Source: Thioalkalivibrio halophilus (GTDB lineage: Bacteria; Pseudomonadota; Gammaproteobacteria; Ectothiorhodospirales; Ectothiorhodospiraceae). Taken from it: 37,105 nucleotides of DNA. Of the stretch, positions 29,610 to 37,105 are shown one piece after another; position 1 is the first letter of the stretch; every line of letters begins with the position of its first letter. The DNA lies in assembly GCF_001995255.1 (NCBI RefSeq), contig NZ_MUZR01000029.1, positions 1-37,105 of the forward strand, in the 5' to 3' direction. Position numbers and translations under genes: made by a program. The notes below the pieces were generated by a model that saw nothing but the letters and a program-made list of their open reading frames with translations, was not told the origin of the DNA and searched no databases.

Positions 29610-30436
29610 TCCCCGGAATGCAGCCCCGCCGCGGCGAGGAAATCCTGCAGACCGCGGGTGTAAAGCGTCCCGGACCGCAGGAAGCCGTCGTTGTGGCCAC
29701 CGCACAGGCCCAGGATCGGCGGGATGCCCGGGGCCGCCGCCTGCAGGCGGCGCGCATGCTCGAAGGGCACGATCTCGTCCTCGCGCGCATGCACCAGCAG
29801 CAGCGGGGCTTCCAGGCGCCGGACATGTTCGACGACCGGATACGGGTGGCGGATCAGCCAGCGTACCGGCAGGAACGGGTAGATCTCCGCCCCCAGATCC
29901 GCCGCCGAAGTGAACGCGGACTCCAGGATCACCGCACCGGGTTCGCGCTCCGCCGCCAGGCGCGCCGCCACCGCCGCCCCCAGCGAGCGGCCGAACACCA
30001 CGATGTCCTCCGTCGCGTAGCCGCGTTCCTCGCGCAGATAGGCCCAGGCGGCCTCGGCGTCGGCGTGCAGCCCCGGCGCATCCGGCCGTCCCGAGGAACG
30101 GCCGTAGCCGCGATAATCGATGATCAGCACCGCGAGCCCGACCTCGTGGAACCGCTGCAGCGAATGCAGGCGATGCCCGATGTTGCCCGCATTGCCATGG
30201 AAGAACAGCAGCACCGGGGCATCCTCCTCCGGCCCCGGCAGATACCAGCCGTGCAGGCGCACGTCCGCCTCCGGCTCCAGCCACACCTCCTCGAAGTCCA
30301 GCCCGGCATCCGCGGGCGTGGAGGTCACGTCGCGCGAAGGCATGTAAATCAGGCGGTCCTGGGTCAGATAGACGGTCGCCACCAGCACGGCGTAACCCGT
30401 CGCAAGCAGGATCAGGAACCGGATCACATTGGCCAT
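29606..30436 (-). CDS. Membrane-anchored alpha/beta hydrolase, YfhR/ABHD13-like
   Basis: The 276-residue protein has an N-terminal anchor (about 5-22, FLILLATGYAVLVATVYL). The hydrolase core follows: oxyanion loop FFHGNAGNIGHR, then VLIIDYRGYGRSSG, then nucleophile elbow GRSLGAAVA, then acid site HAREDEIVP and His in GGHNDGFL. This is the YfhR/BEM46/ABHD13 group of serine hydrolases of uncertain substrate. ATG 30436 is chosen because it leads straight into the anchor and has AGGA upstream; ATG 30454 and ATG 30514 are alternatives. It is divergent from relA, with about 116 bp between starts. Confidence 0.85.
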   Translation of the reverse strand: MANVIRFLILLATGYAVLVATVYLTQDRLIYMPSRDVTSTPADAGLDFEEVWLEPEADVRLHGWYLPGPEEDAPVLLFFHGNAGNIGHRLHSLQRFHEVGLAVLIIDYRGYGRSSGRPDAPGLHADAEAAWAYLREERGYATEDIVVFGRSLGAAVAARLAAEREPGAVILESAFTSAADLGAEIYPFLPVRWLIRHPYPVVEHVRRLEAPLLLVHAREDEIVPFEHARRLQAAAPGIPPILGLCGGHNDGFLRSGTLYTRGLQDFLAAAGLHSGD

Positions 30437-30552
30437 GCCCACGATCCTGAACATCCCCGTCAACGGGCGCAACTCGCGTACAATACGATCCGTACTGCCC
30501 ATAGCCACCGACATGCCGCAAACCCCCATCCGCGCCTGAAACGGTCCTCGCG

Positions 30553-32808
30553 ATGCGCCATTCCCTGTTGACCAACACCGAACTCCGCGGACTGGATCGC
30601 GACCAGCTTTTGCGCCGCCTGGCCGGCGGCGACGCCCCGGATGGCGCCCTGGCCTCCGCACTGGACCGGGCACTGGAAGCCGTGGATACAGCCGGGCTCG
30701 AGGCGCACGCACTGGACGTCGCCGAGATCCTCCGCCACCTCAACGTCGACCGTCAGACCCTGATCGCCACCCTGCTGGTCCCGGTCTTCCTCGCCGGGCA
30801 CGCCGACGCGAAGGCCCTGCGCCGCGACTACGGCGAACGCGTCGCGCAGCTCACCGAGAACGTCTCCGCACTGGTCCGCCGACGCTTCGAGACCCCGGCC
30901 GGCCGGCCCGAACAGGCCGAACGCCTGCGCCGCATGCTGATGGCCATGGTCGACGACGTGCGCGCAGTGCTGATCAAGCTGGGATTCCGCGTACAGCACC
31001 TGCGGCTGGTGGTGAAGGAACCCGACACGGGCGCCCGCGCGCTGGCGCAGGAGACCCTGGACGTGATCGCCCCGCTGGCCAACCGTCTGGGGGTGGGTCA
31101 GCTCAAGTGGGAGATGGAAGACCTCTCCCTGCGCATACTCGAGCCCGAAACCTACCGGGACATTGCCCGCGGCCTTGAGGAAGACCGTACCGAGCGCGAG
31201 GAATACGTCGCCCGCTTCACCCGGATGCTGGAAAAGCACCTGGCCGATGCCGGGATCGAGGCCCGGGTGTTCGGCCGGCCCAAGCACATCTACAGCATCT
31301 GGAAGAAGATGCAGCGCAAGAACACCTCGCTGTCCGAGCTGTACGACCTGCGCGCCACGCGCGTGATCGTCGACCGGCTGGCGACCTGCTACACCGTGCT
31401 GGGCGTGGTGCACAACCACTGGCGCCACCTGCCCGGCGAGTTCGACGACTACATCGCCAACCCCAAGGACAACGGCTACCAGTCCCTGCACACCGCGGTG
31501 GTGGGGCCGGAGGGCAAAGTCGTGGAAGTCCAGATCCGCACCCGCGAGATGGACGAGTTCGCCGAACTCGGGGTCGCCGCCCACTGGCGCTACAAGGAAG
31601 GCGGACGCGAGGATCGCGCCCTGAACCAGGCCATCACCTCGCTGCGCCAGCTGCTGGAAACCGACGGCTCCGACCAGAACCTGCTCGACGAGATCCAGAG
31701 CGAGCCGCTGCACCAGCGCGTATTCGTACTGACCCCGCAGGGCGACGTGCTGGATCTCGCCCAGGGAGCCACGCCGCTGGATTTCGCCTACGCCGTGCAC
31801 ACCGAGGTCGGGCATCGCTGCCGTGGCGCCAAGGTGGACGGTCGCATCGTCCCGCTGACCCACCGCCTGCGCTCCGGCGAGCGGGTGGAGGTCCTCACTG
31901 CCCGCGAGGGCGGCCCCAGCCGCGACTGGCTCAACCCCAACCTCGGCTATCTCAACACCTCGCGGGCGCGGGCCAAGGTGCGCACCTGGTTCCGCCAGCA
32001 GCATCAGGACGAGCACCTCGCCACCGGCAAGCAGCTGTTCGACCGCGAATGCCAGCGCCTCGGACTGCACGAACGCATCCCCGATCTCGACCGCGACGAA
32101 CTCGCCCGGCAGATGAAATACCCCGGATTCGACGAGCTGATGATCGCGCTGGGCGCCGGCGACATCACCACCGGACAGATCGCCGGACGGCTGGCGCAGA
32201 TGATCCGCGAACGCCGGGAACGCGAAAAGGCCAGCGAGGAGGCGCCCGCCGCGCCGAGCCCCCGTCGCCGCGAGGGCCGCCGCGATGGCGACGCCGCGGA
32301 TCACAATGCCGAGGACATCCGCATCCGCGGGGTCGGCGGCCTGCTCACCACCCGCGCTCAGTGCTGCGATCCGCAGCCCGGTGACCCGATCATCGGCTTC
32401 ATCACCCGCGGTGCCGGGGTCTCGGTCCACCGCGATGACTGCCCCAACATCCTCCACCTGCCGGAGGACAAGCGCGCACGCCTGATCCCGGTCAGCTGGG
32501 GCGATGAACCCGAAACCGAGATCGTGTCGCTGGAGCTGGAAGCGCAGGACCGCCCCGGGCTGTTCGCCGAGGTCGGCGGGGTGTTCTCGCAGAGCGGGAT
32601 CAATCTGCTGCGGGTCAACACGCAGACCGATCCGGAGGATCGCAGCGTGCGCATGGAGCTGGAGGCGGAGGTCACGGATCTGGGCGAGCTGAGCGGCCTG
32701 TTCGACCGCCTGCATTCACTGGATAACGTCTACGAGGTGCGCCGGGTCAGCCCCGGCGGGTGTTCTGATACGCCCCCACCGCCCGCTGGCCCTGACGCAG
32801 GCCCTTGA
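30553..32808 (+). CDS. relA: Monofunctional (p)ppGpp synthetase RelA
   Basis: This 751-residue ribosome-associated enzyme makes (p)ppGpp during amino-acid starvation. The N-terminal pseudo-hydrolase region (about 50-200) lacks the HD metal motif. The synthetase region has FGRPKHIYSIWKKMQRK, then EFDDYIANPKDNGYQSLHT, where residues 296-299 (EFDD) are the acidic ExDD form typical of RelA rather than the RxKD form of bifunctional SpoT/Rel. A TGS domain (about 390-450: RVFVLTPQGDVLDLAQGATP), a helical/zinc-finger-like part (TTRAQCCDPQPGD, CPNILHL) and a C-terminal ACT domain (about 665-740) complete it. The length fits E. coli RelA (744). The last residues (CSDTPPPPAGPDAGP) read past the usual end and overlap the fliT-like gene antisense. 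A TACAAT at 30479-30484 may be its -10. Confidence 0.95.
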   Translation: MRHSLLTNTELRGLDRDQLLRRLAGGDAPDGALASALDRALEAVDTAGLEAHALDVAEILRHLNVDRQTLIATLLVPVFLAGHADAKALRRDYGERVAQLTENVSALVRRRFETPAGRPEQAERLRRMLMAMVDDVRAVLIKLGFRVQHLRLVVKEPDTGARALAQETLDVIAPLANRLGVGQLKWEMEDLSLRILEPETYRDIARGLEEDRTEREEYVARFTRMLEKHLADAGIEARVFGRPKHIYSIWKKMQRKNTSLSELYDLRATRVIVDRLATCYTVLGVVHNHWRHLPGEFDDYIANPKDNGYQSLHTAVVGPEGKVVEVQIRTREMDEFAELGVAAHWRYKEGGREDRALNQAITSLRQLLETDGSDQNLLDEIQSEPLHQRVFVLTPQGDVLDLAQGATPLDFAYAVHTEVGHRCRGAKVDGRIVPLTHRLRSGERVEVLTAREGGPSRDWLNPNLGYLNTSRARAKVRTWFRQQHQDEHLATGKQLFDRECQRLGLHERIPDLDRDELARQMKYPGFDELMIALGAGDITTGQIAGRLAQMIRERREREKASEEAPAAPSPRRREGRRDGDAADHNAEDIRIRGVGGLLTTRAQCCDPQPGDPIIGFITRGAGVSVHRDDCPNILHLPEDKRARLIPVSWGDEPETEIVSLELEAQDRPGLFAEVGGVFSQSGINLLRVNTQTDPEDRSVRMELEAEVTDLGELSGLFDRLHSLDNVYEVRRVSPGGCSDTPPPPAGPDAGP

Positions 32809-33070
32809 TCTCGCGCGCGGTCTCGGAGCGCCGTTCGGCCAGCCCCGGCACCGTGGCCGCATAGAACTCGGACAACCGCTCCAGCGCCGCGCGCACGTCG
32901 GTCTCGGCGCCCGCCGGAGGGCGGTCTCCGCTGCTCACCGTGGCACGCTGGATCAGCGCCCGCGCTTCCTCGTCCAGCGCGGGCAGGGATTCCCAGTCCT
33001 CGGCATCCCGGGCCGCCTGCAGGCGGCCCAGGACATCATCCAGCGCACTCGCCAGCGAACGAGGGTCCAA
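32747..33070 (-). CDS. fliT: FliT-like flagellar export chaperone
   Basis: The 107-residue protein is all-helical, with coiled-coil features (LDDVLGRLQAARDAEDWESLPALDEEARALI; LERLSEFYAATVPGLAERRSETAREIKGL). Position directly after fliS and size match FliT, which binds FliD before export and can inhibit FlhDC in enterics. Sequence alone is weak evidence because this family diverges quickly; the symbol rests largely on context. It starts five bases after fliS ends. Its 3' end overlaps the convergent relA end by 62 bp. Confidence 0.7.
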   Translation of the reverse strand: MDPRSLASALDDVLGRLQAARDAEDWESLPALDEEARALIQRATVSSGDRPPAGAETDVRAALERLSEFYAATVPGLAERRSETAREIKGLRQGQRAVGAYQNTRRG

Positions 33071-33075
33071 GACGG

Positions 33076-33498
33076 TCAGCTGGCGCGGGCCGCAGAGGCG
33101 TTGCGATGCTCCGGCGGGATCTCGTCCCAGCCTGCCTTGATCTCGCGCAGCAGCTTCGACACCTCGTCCAGCCGTTCCGGATCGTTGTGCAGGTTGGCCT
33201 CGGTCAGGCGGCGCATCATGTAGGAATACAGCGCGGCCAGACGCTCGGCCAGCTCCGGATTGTGCTTGTCATCCAGCATCGAGCGCAGGGAGTCGATGAT
33301 GTCGATCGCCTTGCCGATGCGCTCGCCCTTGTAAGCGATATTGCCCGCCTTCATCGCACCCTTGGCCACCGCGATCCGCTCCAGCGCCCCCTCGAACAGC
33401 ATCTGCACCAGACGGTGCGGATCCGCGACCTGCACCTCGGACAGCATGCCCGCCTGGCGGTAGGAATCGACGTTCTTTCTCGTGTTCATGCCGTACAT
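33076..33498 (-). CDS. fliS: Flagellin export chaperone FliS
   Basis: This 140-residue helical chaperone binds the C-terminus of flagellin in the cytoplasm to prevent early polymerisation. Typical pieces are SYRQAGMLSEVQVADPHRLVQMLFEGALERI, then AIDIIDSLRSMLDDKHNPELAERLAALYSYMMRRLTEANL (both are shown as parts of a longer helical run). ATG 33498 follows GGAGG with four to five bases to spare, and it gives the family-like start MYGMNTRKNVDSY. It sits between fliD (70 bp upstream) and the fliT-like gene, as in many polar-flagellum clusters. Confidence 0.95.
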   Translation of the reverse strand: MYGMNTRKNVDSYRQAGMLSEVQVADPHRLVQMLFEGALERIAVAKGAMKAGNIAYKGERIGKAIDIIDSLRSMLDDKHNPELAERLAALYSYMMRRLTEANLHNDPERLDEVSKLLREIKAGWDEIPPEHRNASAARAS

Positions 33499-33568
33499 GC
33501 TCGCCTCCGTTCGGAAACCGGACGGCACCTTTGCGGCACCGCCTGCCAATCATCGATGGATCGTTCTG

Positions 33569-34888
33569 TTACTGTCCCATACCGGCCAGCTGCTGCTGCA
33601 GGTAATCCCCTGTCTGCTGCATCTGGGCCACGGCCGTATCCATGCTGGAGAACTGGCGCACCAGACGGGCCTCCAGCCGTTCGATCCGGTCATCCAGCCG
33701 TTCACGCTGGTCGTCGACCCGCGACTGCTCGTTCTGCAACCCGTCCTGGCGGACCTGGAACAGACCCTCGCGTCCGGTAATGCTCTCGAGCGTGTCGTCC
33801 ACCCCGCCGGCCAGGTCGCGCACCGCCGCGGCGATGTCGTCGAAGCCCTCACGCTCCATCGCATCATCGAACCGCTGGGTATCGAACTGCAGCGTCCCGT
33901 CACGCTGAGTCGTGATGCCGAGATCCGCGAAGGTCTGGTTGTTGATGCCTTCTACCGACGAGCGTTCGATCAACGCATTGCTCAGGCGGCTGCGTGCACT
34001 GCGCACGGTGGAATCCCCGGTCAGCACCGAGGCCTCGTCTTCCTCGACGTCGTAACTCGTCAGTTCCCGGACCTCACCGATCATGGTGTTGTAGGCCTCG
34101 ACGAACGACTCCAGCTGATTGCGCAGTGCGCCCCGGTCTTCGCTAATGGAGACCCGCGTGGAACCTTCGGCTTCCAGGTCGATGGACAGACCCTCGATGG
34201 TTTCCTCCAGCGTGTTGCTCGAGCTGGTGATCGCCATCCCGTTGATCACGGCCTCGGCATCCTGGGCCTGCACCATCTCGGTCTGGTTCTCCAGACGCTG
34301 CAGATCCGCATCGCCATCCACGGTCACCGAGATGGTGTTCTCCGCTCCGGTGCGCTCGGCGGTCATCGTCAGGCGCGGGCCGTCGCCGTCGTTCACGATG
34401 GAGGCATTCACGCCGGCATCCGCGTCGTTGATCGCATTGCGCAGATCACGCAGGGAGTCACCCTCCTCCACCTCGATGGACACCGCATCACCGTCGCCCA
34501 CCTGGATGGTGAAGGTCCCGGCGCCGACCTCGTCGCTCGACTCCTCGAACAGCCCGGAATCGGAAGCCACCGTCTGCGCGCGCGCCAGCTGATTGACATC
34601 CAGATCGAAATCGCCATTGGGCGCATCGCCGGTGACGAACACACTGGCCACGTCGTCGTTCGTCAGCGACACAGACTGCTCGGGCTCGAACTCGGCCAGA
34701 CTCGACACGGCCGAACCGATCCCGTCCATGGTGTTGCTGATCTGCCCGTAGGCCGAGATCTCCGCCTCGATGCGTTCCTCGCGCTCGTTCAGCCGGGCCT
34801 CGCGCGGCGCGCGCTGCGAGTTCACCAGATCACCCACGATCTGGTTGAGATCCAGCCCGGAACCGACACCGAGAGAACTGATGGCCAT
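33569..34888 (-). CDS. fliD: Flagellar filament cap protein FliD (HAP2)
   Basis: The 439-residue exported cap protein promotes flagellin folding at the filament tip. The N-terminal signature SSLGVGSGLDLNQIVGDLV is followed by a heptad region (about 25-60), a central beta domain rich in D, E and N, and the FliD_C domain with FADLGITTQRDGTLQFD and a C-terminal coil (VDDQRERLDDRIERLEARLVRQF). There is no cleaved signal, as for other axial proteins secreted by the type III apparatus. A sigma-28 promoter lies at 34940-34966, and AGGAAGG precedes ATG 34888. Confidence 0.96.
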   Translation of the reverse strand: MAISSLGVGSGLDLNQIVGDLVNSQRAPREARLNEREERIEAEISAYGQISNTMDGIGSAVSSLAEFEPEQSVSLTNDDVASVFVTGDAPNGDFDLDVNQLARAQTVASDSGLFEESSDEVGAGTFTIQVGDGDAVSIEVEEGDSLRDLRNAINDADAGVNASIVNDGDGPRLTMTAERTGAENTISVTVDGDADLQRLENQTEMVQAQDAEAVINGMAITSSSNTLEETIEGLSIDLEAEGSTRVSISEDRGALRNQLESFVEAYNTMIGEVRELTSYDVEEDEASVLTGDSTVRSARSRLSNALIERSSVEGINNQTFADLGITTQRDGTLQFDTQRFDDAMEREGFDDIAAAVRDLAGGVDDTLESITGREGLFQVRQDGLQNEQSRVDDQRERLDDRIERLEARLVRQFSSMDTAVAQMQQTGDYLQQQLAGMGQ

Positions 34889-34939
34889 GATCGTTACCTT
34901 CCTGCCCGCTGCGCGGGTGTCCCGTCGTTTCTGATCAGG

Positions 34940-34966
34940 TTAACGGCCCTTCTGCCGAAAACTTGA
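34940..34966 (-). promoter_or_regulatory. Sigma-28 (FliA) promoter of fliD
   Basis: On the minus strand TCAAGTTT (34966-34959), 11 bases, then GCCGTTAA (34947-34940) matches the flagellar consensus TAAAGTTT-N11-GCCGATAA at seven of eight positions in each half. It lies about 52 bp upstream of the fliD start codon. Confidence 0.85.
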
Positions 34967-35029
34967 GCGGATGAATCATTATGGACCCACTCTGCCCCCG
35001 CGGGTCATCCTCGAATGAGAAGAGTCACC

Positions 35030-35106
35030 GTAGGAGCGGCTTTAGCCGCGAAAACGACCGCCGTGTAGCCCCCGCATCCACATTCGCGCGCAAGCGCGCT
35101 CCTGCA
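35030..35106. repeat. Paired REP elements, back-to-back arrangement
   Basis: Two units are seen: the inverse of TTCGCGGCTAAAGCCGCTCC (then TAC) at 35030-35052, and TTCGCGCGCAAGCGCGCTCC (then TGCA) at 35083-35106. Each has an internal stem. They share the TTCGC...GCTCC frame with the units at 2310 and 19486-19548, but here the TTCGC ends face each other, the reverse of the pair at 19486. Confidence 0.85.
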
Positions 35107-35181
35107 AGGCCCTCAAGAAGACCGCGCCAGCGCAATAACGCCTTCGACGCAGCAAGAACAATGCCGCCCGGCCCGAACCGC

Positions 35182-35634
35182 TCAGGCCTTGTCGACAAAC
35201 CCCGTGCCGCCAAGCGCCCGTTCGTTCTCGAAATGCTCCGCCAGGGCCAGCATCTGTTCCGGCGGGATCTGGCGGATGATCTCCTCGCTTTCGCCATCCA
35301 TCACCGTGATGACGGTGCGCCCGGTGGAATCATCCACACTGAACTCCAGGGTCCGCTGACTGTTCTGCAGATAGGCGTTGATCGATTCGACCACCGGCTC
35401 GAGCTCGGAGGCCTCCACCGGTTCAGCGACCTCCCGCCTCTCGCTGCCGGAAGCCCCCTGCCGTTCCGGCCCGCTCTCGCTCGCCGGGGCGGCAGCCCCT
35501 TTCCGCTCGACAGCACCACCGCCCGGGGCTTCCGAACCGCGCCCGTCAGCACGCCCGCCCCCGGACTCCCCGGAGCGGGTATTCGGCGTGTAGCCCCCGG
35601 CGCCCGGCATGCTGTTGTTGATCATATCCGTCAT
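35182..35634 (-). CDS. flaG: FlaG-family flagellar protein
   Basis: The 150-residue protein has a low-complexity acidic/glycine-rich first half (SGESGGGRADGRGSEAPGGG). The second half is a FlaG domain (LEPVVESINAYLQNSQRTLEF, RTVITVMDGESEEIIRQIPPEQML). FlaG proteins affect filament length in polar flagella, probably through FliD or flagellin; the mechanism is not settled. It lies 69 bp downstream of fliC. ATG 35634 is preceded by GGAGGG. No separate sigma-28 promoter was found in front of it, so it probably shares the fliC transcript past the hairpin at 35650-35682. Confidence 0.92.
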   Translation of the reverse strand: MTDMINNSMPGAGGYTPNTRSGESGGGRADGRGSEAPGGGAVERKGAAAPASESGPERQGASGSERREVAEPVEASELEPVVESINAYLQNSQRTLEFSVDDSTGRTVITVMDGESEEIIRQIPPEQMLALAEHFENERALGGTGFVDKA

Positions 35635-35649
35635 ATGCCAGCCCTCCGT

Positions 35650-35682
35650 GGAAGGACCCGGGCCTCATGCCCGGATCCTTCC
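35650..35682 (-). terminator. Hairpin between fliC and flaG
   Basis: A 14-bp stem (GGAAGGACCCGGGC and GCCCGGATCCTTCC, 5-base loop) lies just after the fliC stop. In the minus-strand transcript the single mismatch becomes a G-U pair, so the stem is continuous. No U-run follows. It may attenuate readthrough to flaG or protect the abundant fliC mRNA 3' end. Confidence 0.55.
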
Positions 35683-35703
35683 AGCGTCGTGGTCAGTGAG
35701 AGT

Positions 35704-36915
35704 TTACTGCAGAAGCCCCAGCACGTTCTGCGGCACCGCATTGGCCTGCGACAGCACCGAGATCCCCGCCTGCTGCAGCACCTGCGCCCGGGTCAGCTCC
35801 GCCGTCTCCGCGGCAAAGTCCGCATCCCGGATCCGCGAACGCGCATCCGACAGGTTTTCCGCGCTGATTTCCAGGTTGGAAATGGTGCTCTCGAAACGCG
35901 TCTGCACCGCACCCAGCTCCGCACGCAGCGAGTTCACCTCGGTCAGTGCACCGTCCAGCGCGCCCATCGCCTGCGTCGCCGTCTCGCGCGTCGTCACGTC
36001 GATGTCGTTCAGGGTTACGTTTTCGGCCGTTGCTCCGTCAAACAGGTCCACTGTCGTGGGCGTGGCTCCATCATCCAGGGTCACCAGACCACCCGACACG
36101 TCGAACCCGTCGGTACCCAGCTGGGAAGTCACGGCAATGGTCGTGGTGCCATCATTGCTGACCCGCAGGGATGCCTCCAGATTCGCATCCGCGACCGCCG
36201 CGGCATTGGTATCACCCGCCGCGGCCGCCTCGGCAATGTCGGCATTGATTAGCCGAACCGCATCTTCCAGCGTCTCCGCACTGCTCAGGTCCACATCAAT
36301 CTGGGCGAAATCAGTGCCATCAATCTGGATATTGGCGATCGTGTCGATGCCGATGTCCCGGATCTGTTCCTGCGTCAGGCCGTTCTCCCCCGCCACCTCG
36401 GTGGTCCCGAGCTGGGACGTCCGGGCATCGACACCGCTCACCGCGATGCTCTGACCCTGGTTCGCCCCCACCTGGAAGAACAGGTCCTCCACCGTGCCAT
36501 CCAGGATCCGGCCGCCGTTGAATTCCGCCGAGTTGGCCACACGACTGACCTCCTCCATCAGCTGCTGGACCTCGTCGTTGATCGCCTGACGGTCGGAGGC
36601 CGAGTTGGTGTCGTTCGCCGCCTGCACCGACAGCTCGCGCGCACGCTGCAGCGCGTCGCCAATGGTGTTCAGCGCGCCCTCCGCGGTCTGCGCGAACGAG
36701 ATGCCGTCATTCGAGTTGCGCACCGCCTGATTGAGGCCATTGATCTGGCTGGTGAAACGTTCCGAGATCGCCAGTCCGGCCGCATCGTCCTTCGCACTGT
36801 TGATACGAAGACCCGATGACAGACGCTCGAGCGACTGCGACAGGGCGTTCTGCGAGACATTCAGGTTCCGTTGGGCATTCAACGAAAGGATGTTGGTGTT
36901 GATGACTTGCGACAT
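35704..36915 (-). CDS. fliC: Flagellin
   Basis: This 403-residue filament subunit has the conserved N-terminal D0/D1 region (SQVINTNILSLNAQRNLN, LERLSSGLRINSAKDDAAG, LAISERFTSQINGLNQA) and a variable central part (about 175-320) rich in D, A and T. The C-terminal D1/D0 region follows (LGAVQTRFESTISNLEIS, ARSRIRDADFAAETAELTR), ending ANAVPQNVLGLLQ. The protein is acidic, in keeping with a saline habitat. ATG 36915 gives the standard start and follows AGAGGAAAAG; the frame extends 14 codons upstream to 36957, which is rejected. A sigma-28 promoter is present at 36989-37015. Confidence 0.97.
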   Translation of the reverse strand: MSQVINTNILSLNAQRNLNVSQNALSQSLERLSSGLRINSAKDDAAGLAISERFTSQINGLNQAVRNSNDGISFAQTAEGALNTIGDALQRARELSVQAANDTNSASDRQAINDEVQQLMEEVSRVANSAEFNGGRILDGTVEDLFFQVGANQGQSIAVSGVDARTSQLGTTEVAGENGLTQEQIRDIGIDTIANIQIDGTDFAQIDVDLSSAETLEDAVRLINADIAEAAAAGDTNAAAVADANLEASLRVSNDGTTTIAVTSQLGTDGFDVSGGLVTLDDGATPTTVDLFDGATAENVTLNDIDVTTRETATQAMGALDGALTEVNSLRAELGAVQTRFESTISNLEISAENLSDARSRIRDADFAAETAELTRAQVLQQAGISVLSQANAVPQNVLGLLQ

Positions 36916-36988
36916 GGTCTTTTCCTCTTGCCATGACAGCCCCATTACGGGGGCCAACCGTGCGGAAACACTTCCGCTCCTGCTGGCG

Positions 36989-37015
36989 GTAACGGCCGAC
37001 CGGCAAGAACCTTTA
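36989..37015 (-). promoter_or_regulatory. Sigma-28 (FliA) promoter of fliC
   Basis: On the minus strand TAAAGGTT (37015-37008), 11 bases, then GCCGTTAC (36996-36989) matches TAAAGTTT-N11-GCCGATAA at seven and six of eight positions. Initiation would be near 36980, giving a leader of about 65 bases before the fliC start. Confidence 0.82.
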
Positions 37016-37105
37016 GCCCCGGCGGCAAATTTTTTCCGCCCCGCTGCGCCGCACCATGTCGCGCCGCAAATCCCTTTACCCGGATTCTGGCCGATCCCGG
37101 CGGCA

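Larger units (their letters stand above)
34889..35181. other. fliD-flaG intergenic region: promoter and REP pair
   Basis: This 293-bp gap contains the sigma-28 promoter of fliD near its left side (34940-34966) and a pair of REP elements (35030-35106). No gene is evident. The part from 35107 to 35181 shows nothing I can name. Confidence 0.6.

Overview
The window looks like a chromosomal segment of a high-GC, halophilic or haloalkaliphilic gammaproteobacterium. Ectothiorhodospiraceae, for example a Thioalkalivibrio relative, is my best guess. This is inferred from gene content (two BCCT osmolyte carriers, RelA, UbiE, class II PyrC, polar-flagellum genes), acidic proteins and Pseudomonas-like REP elements. 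It was not tested by any search.

Left end (1-2175): an accessory patch. It has a CRISPR array of 12 identical 36-bp repeats and 11 spacers (40-833) with no cas gene in view, a perfect NtrC-type dyad beside the putative leader, a probable broken gene, a small two-helix membrane protein, and an N-terminal scrap of a DUF4102-type phage integrase. This patch abuts the 3' end of a tRNA-Arg(CCT) gene (2176-2252), the usual attachment point for integrative elements, so it is probably the edge of a decayed genomic island.

Middle (2416-19558): ordinary core genes. They comprise a small conserved-looking protein; divergent tesA-like esterase and ybbA/ybbP-like ABC transporter genes whose start codons overlap; a UppP homologue lacking a catalytic glutamate; a secreted nuclease; an MscS channel with a DUF432 partner; a minus-strand run (DUF167, pyrC, a membrane protein, DUF1992, a radical SAM protein) downstream of a ubiE-like methyltransferase; a large PAS/GGDEF/EAL sensor with a degenerate GGDEF; and a pair of very small genes behind an FNR-like box.

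Right-middle (19558-32808): a minus-strand series (VTT/SNARE-associated membrane protein, BCCT transporter, TPR response regulator, histidine kinase, OB-like lipoprotein, Rieske protein) diverges from a plus-strand series (DUF302 protein, TrpB-like PLP enzyme, second BCCT transporter, hydrolase-OsmC fusion). A serine hydrolase (minus) and monofunctional relA (plus) follow.

Right end (32747-37105): a late flagellar cluster on the minus strand, read as fliC, flaG, fliD, fliS and a fliT-like gene. fliC and fliD each have a good sigma-28 promoter, and a paired REP element lies between flaG and fliD. The most unusual material is at the left end: the array, its NtrC box, and two spacers that look like translation-start regions.
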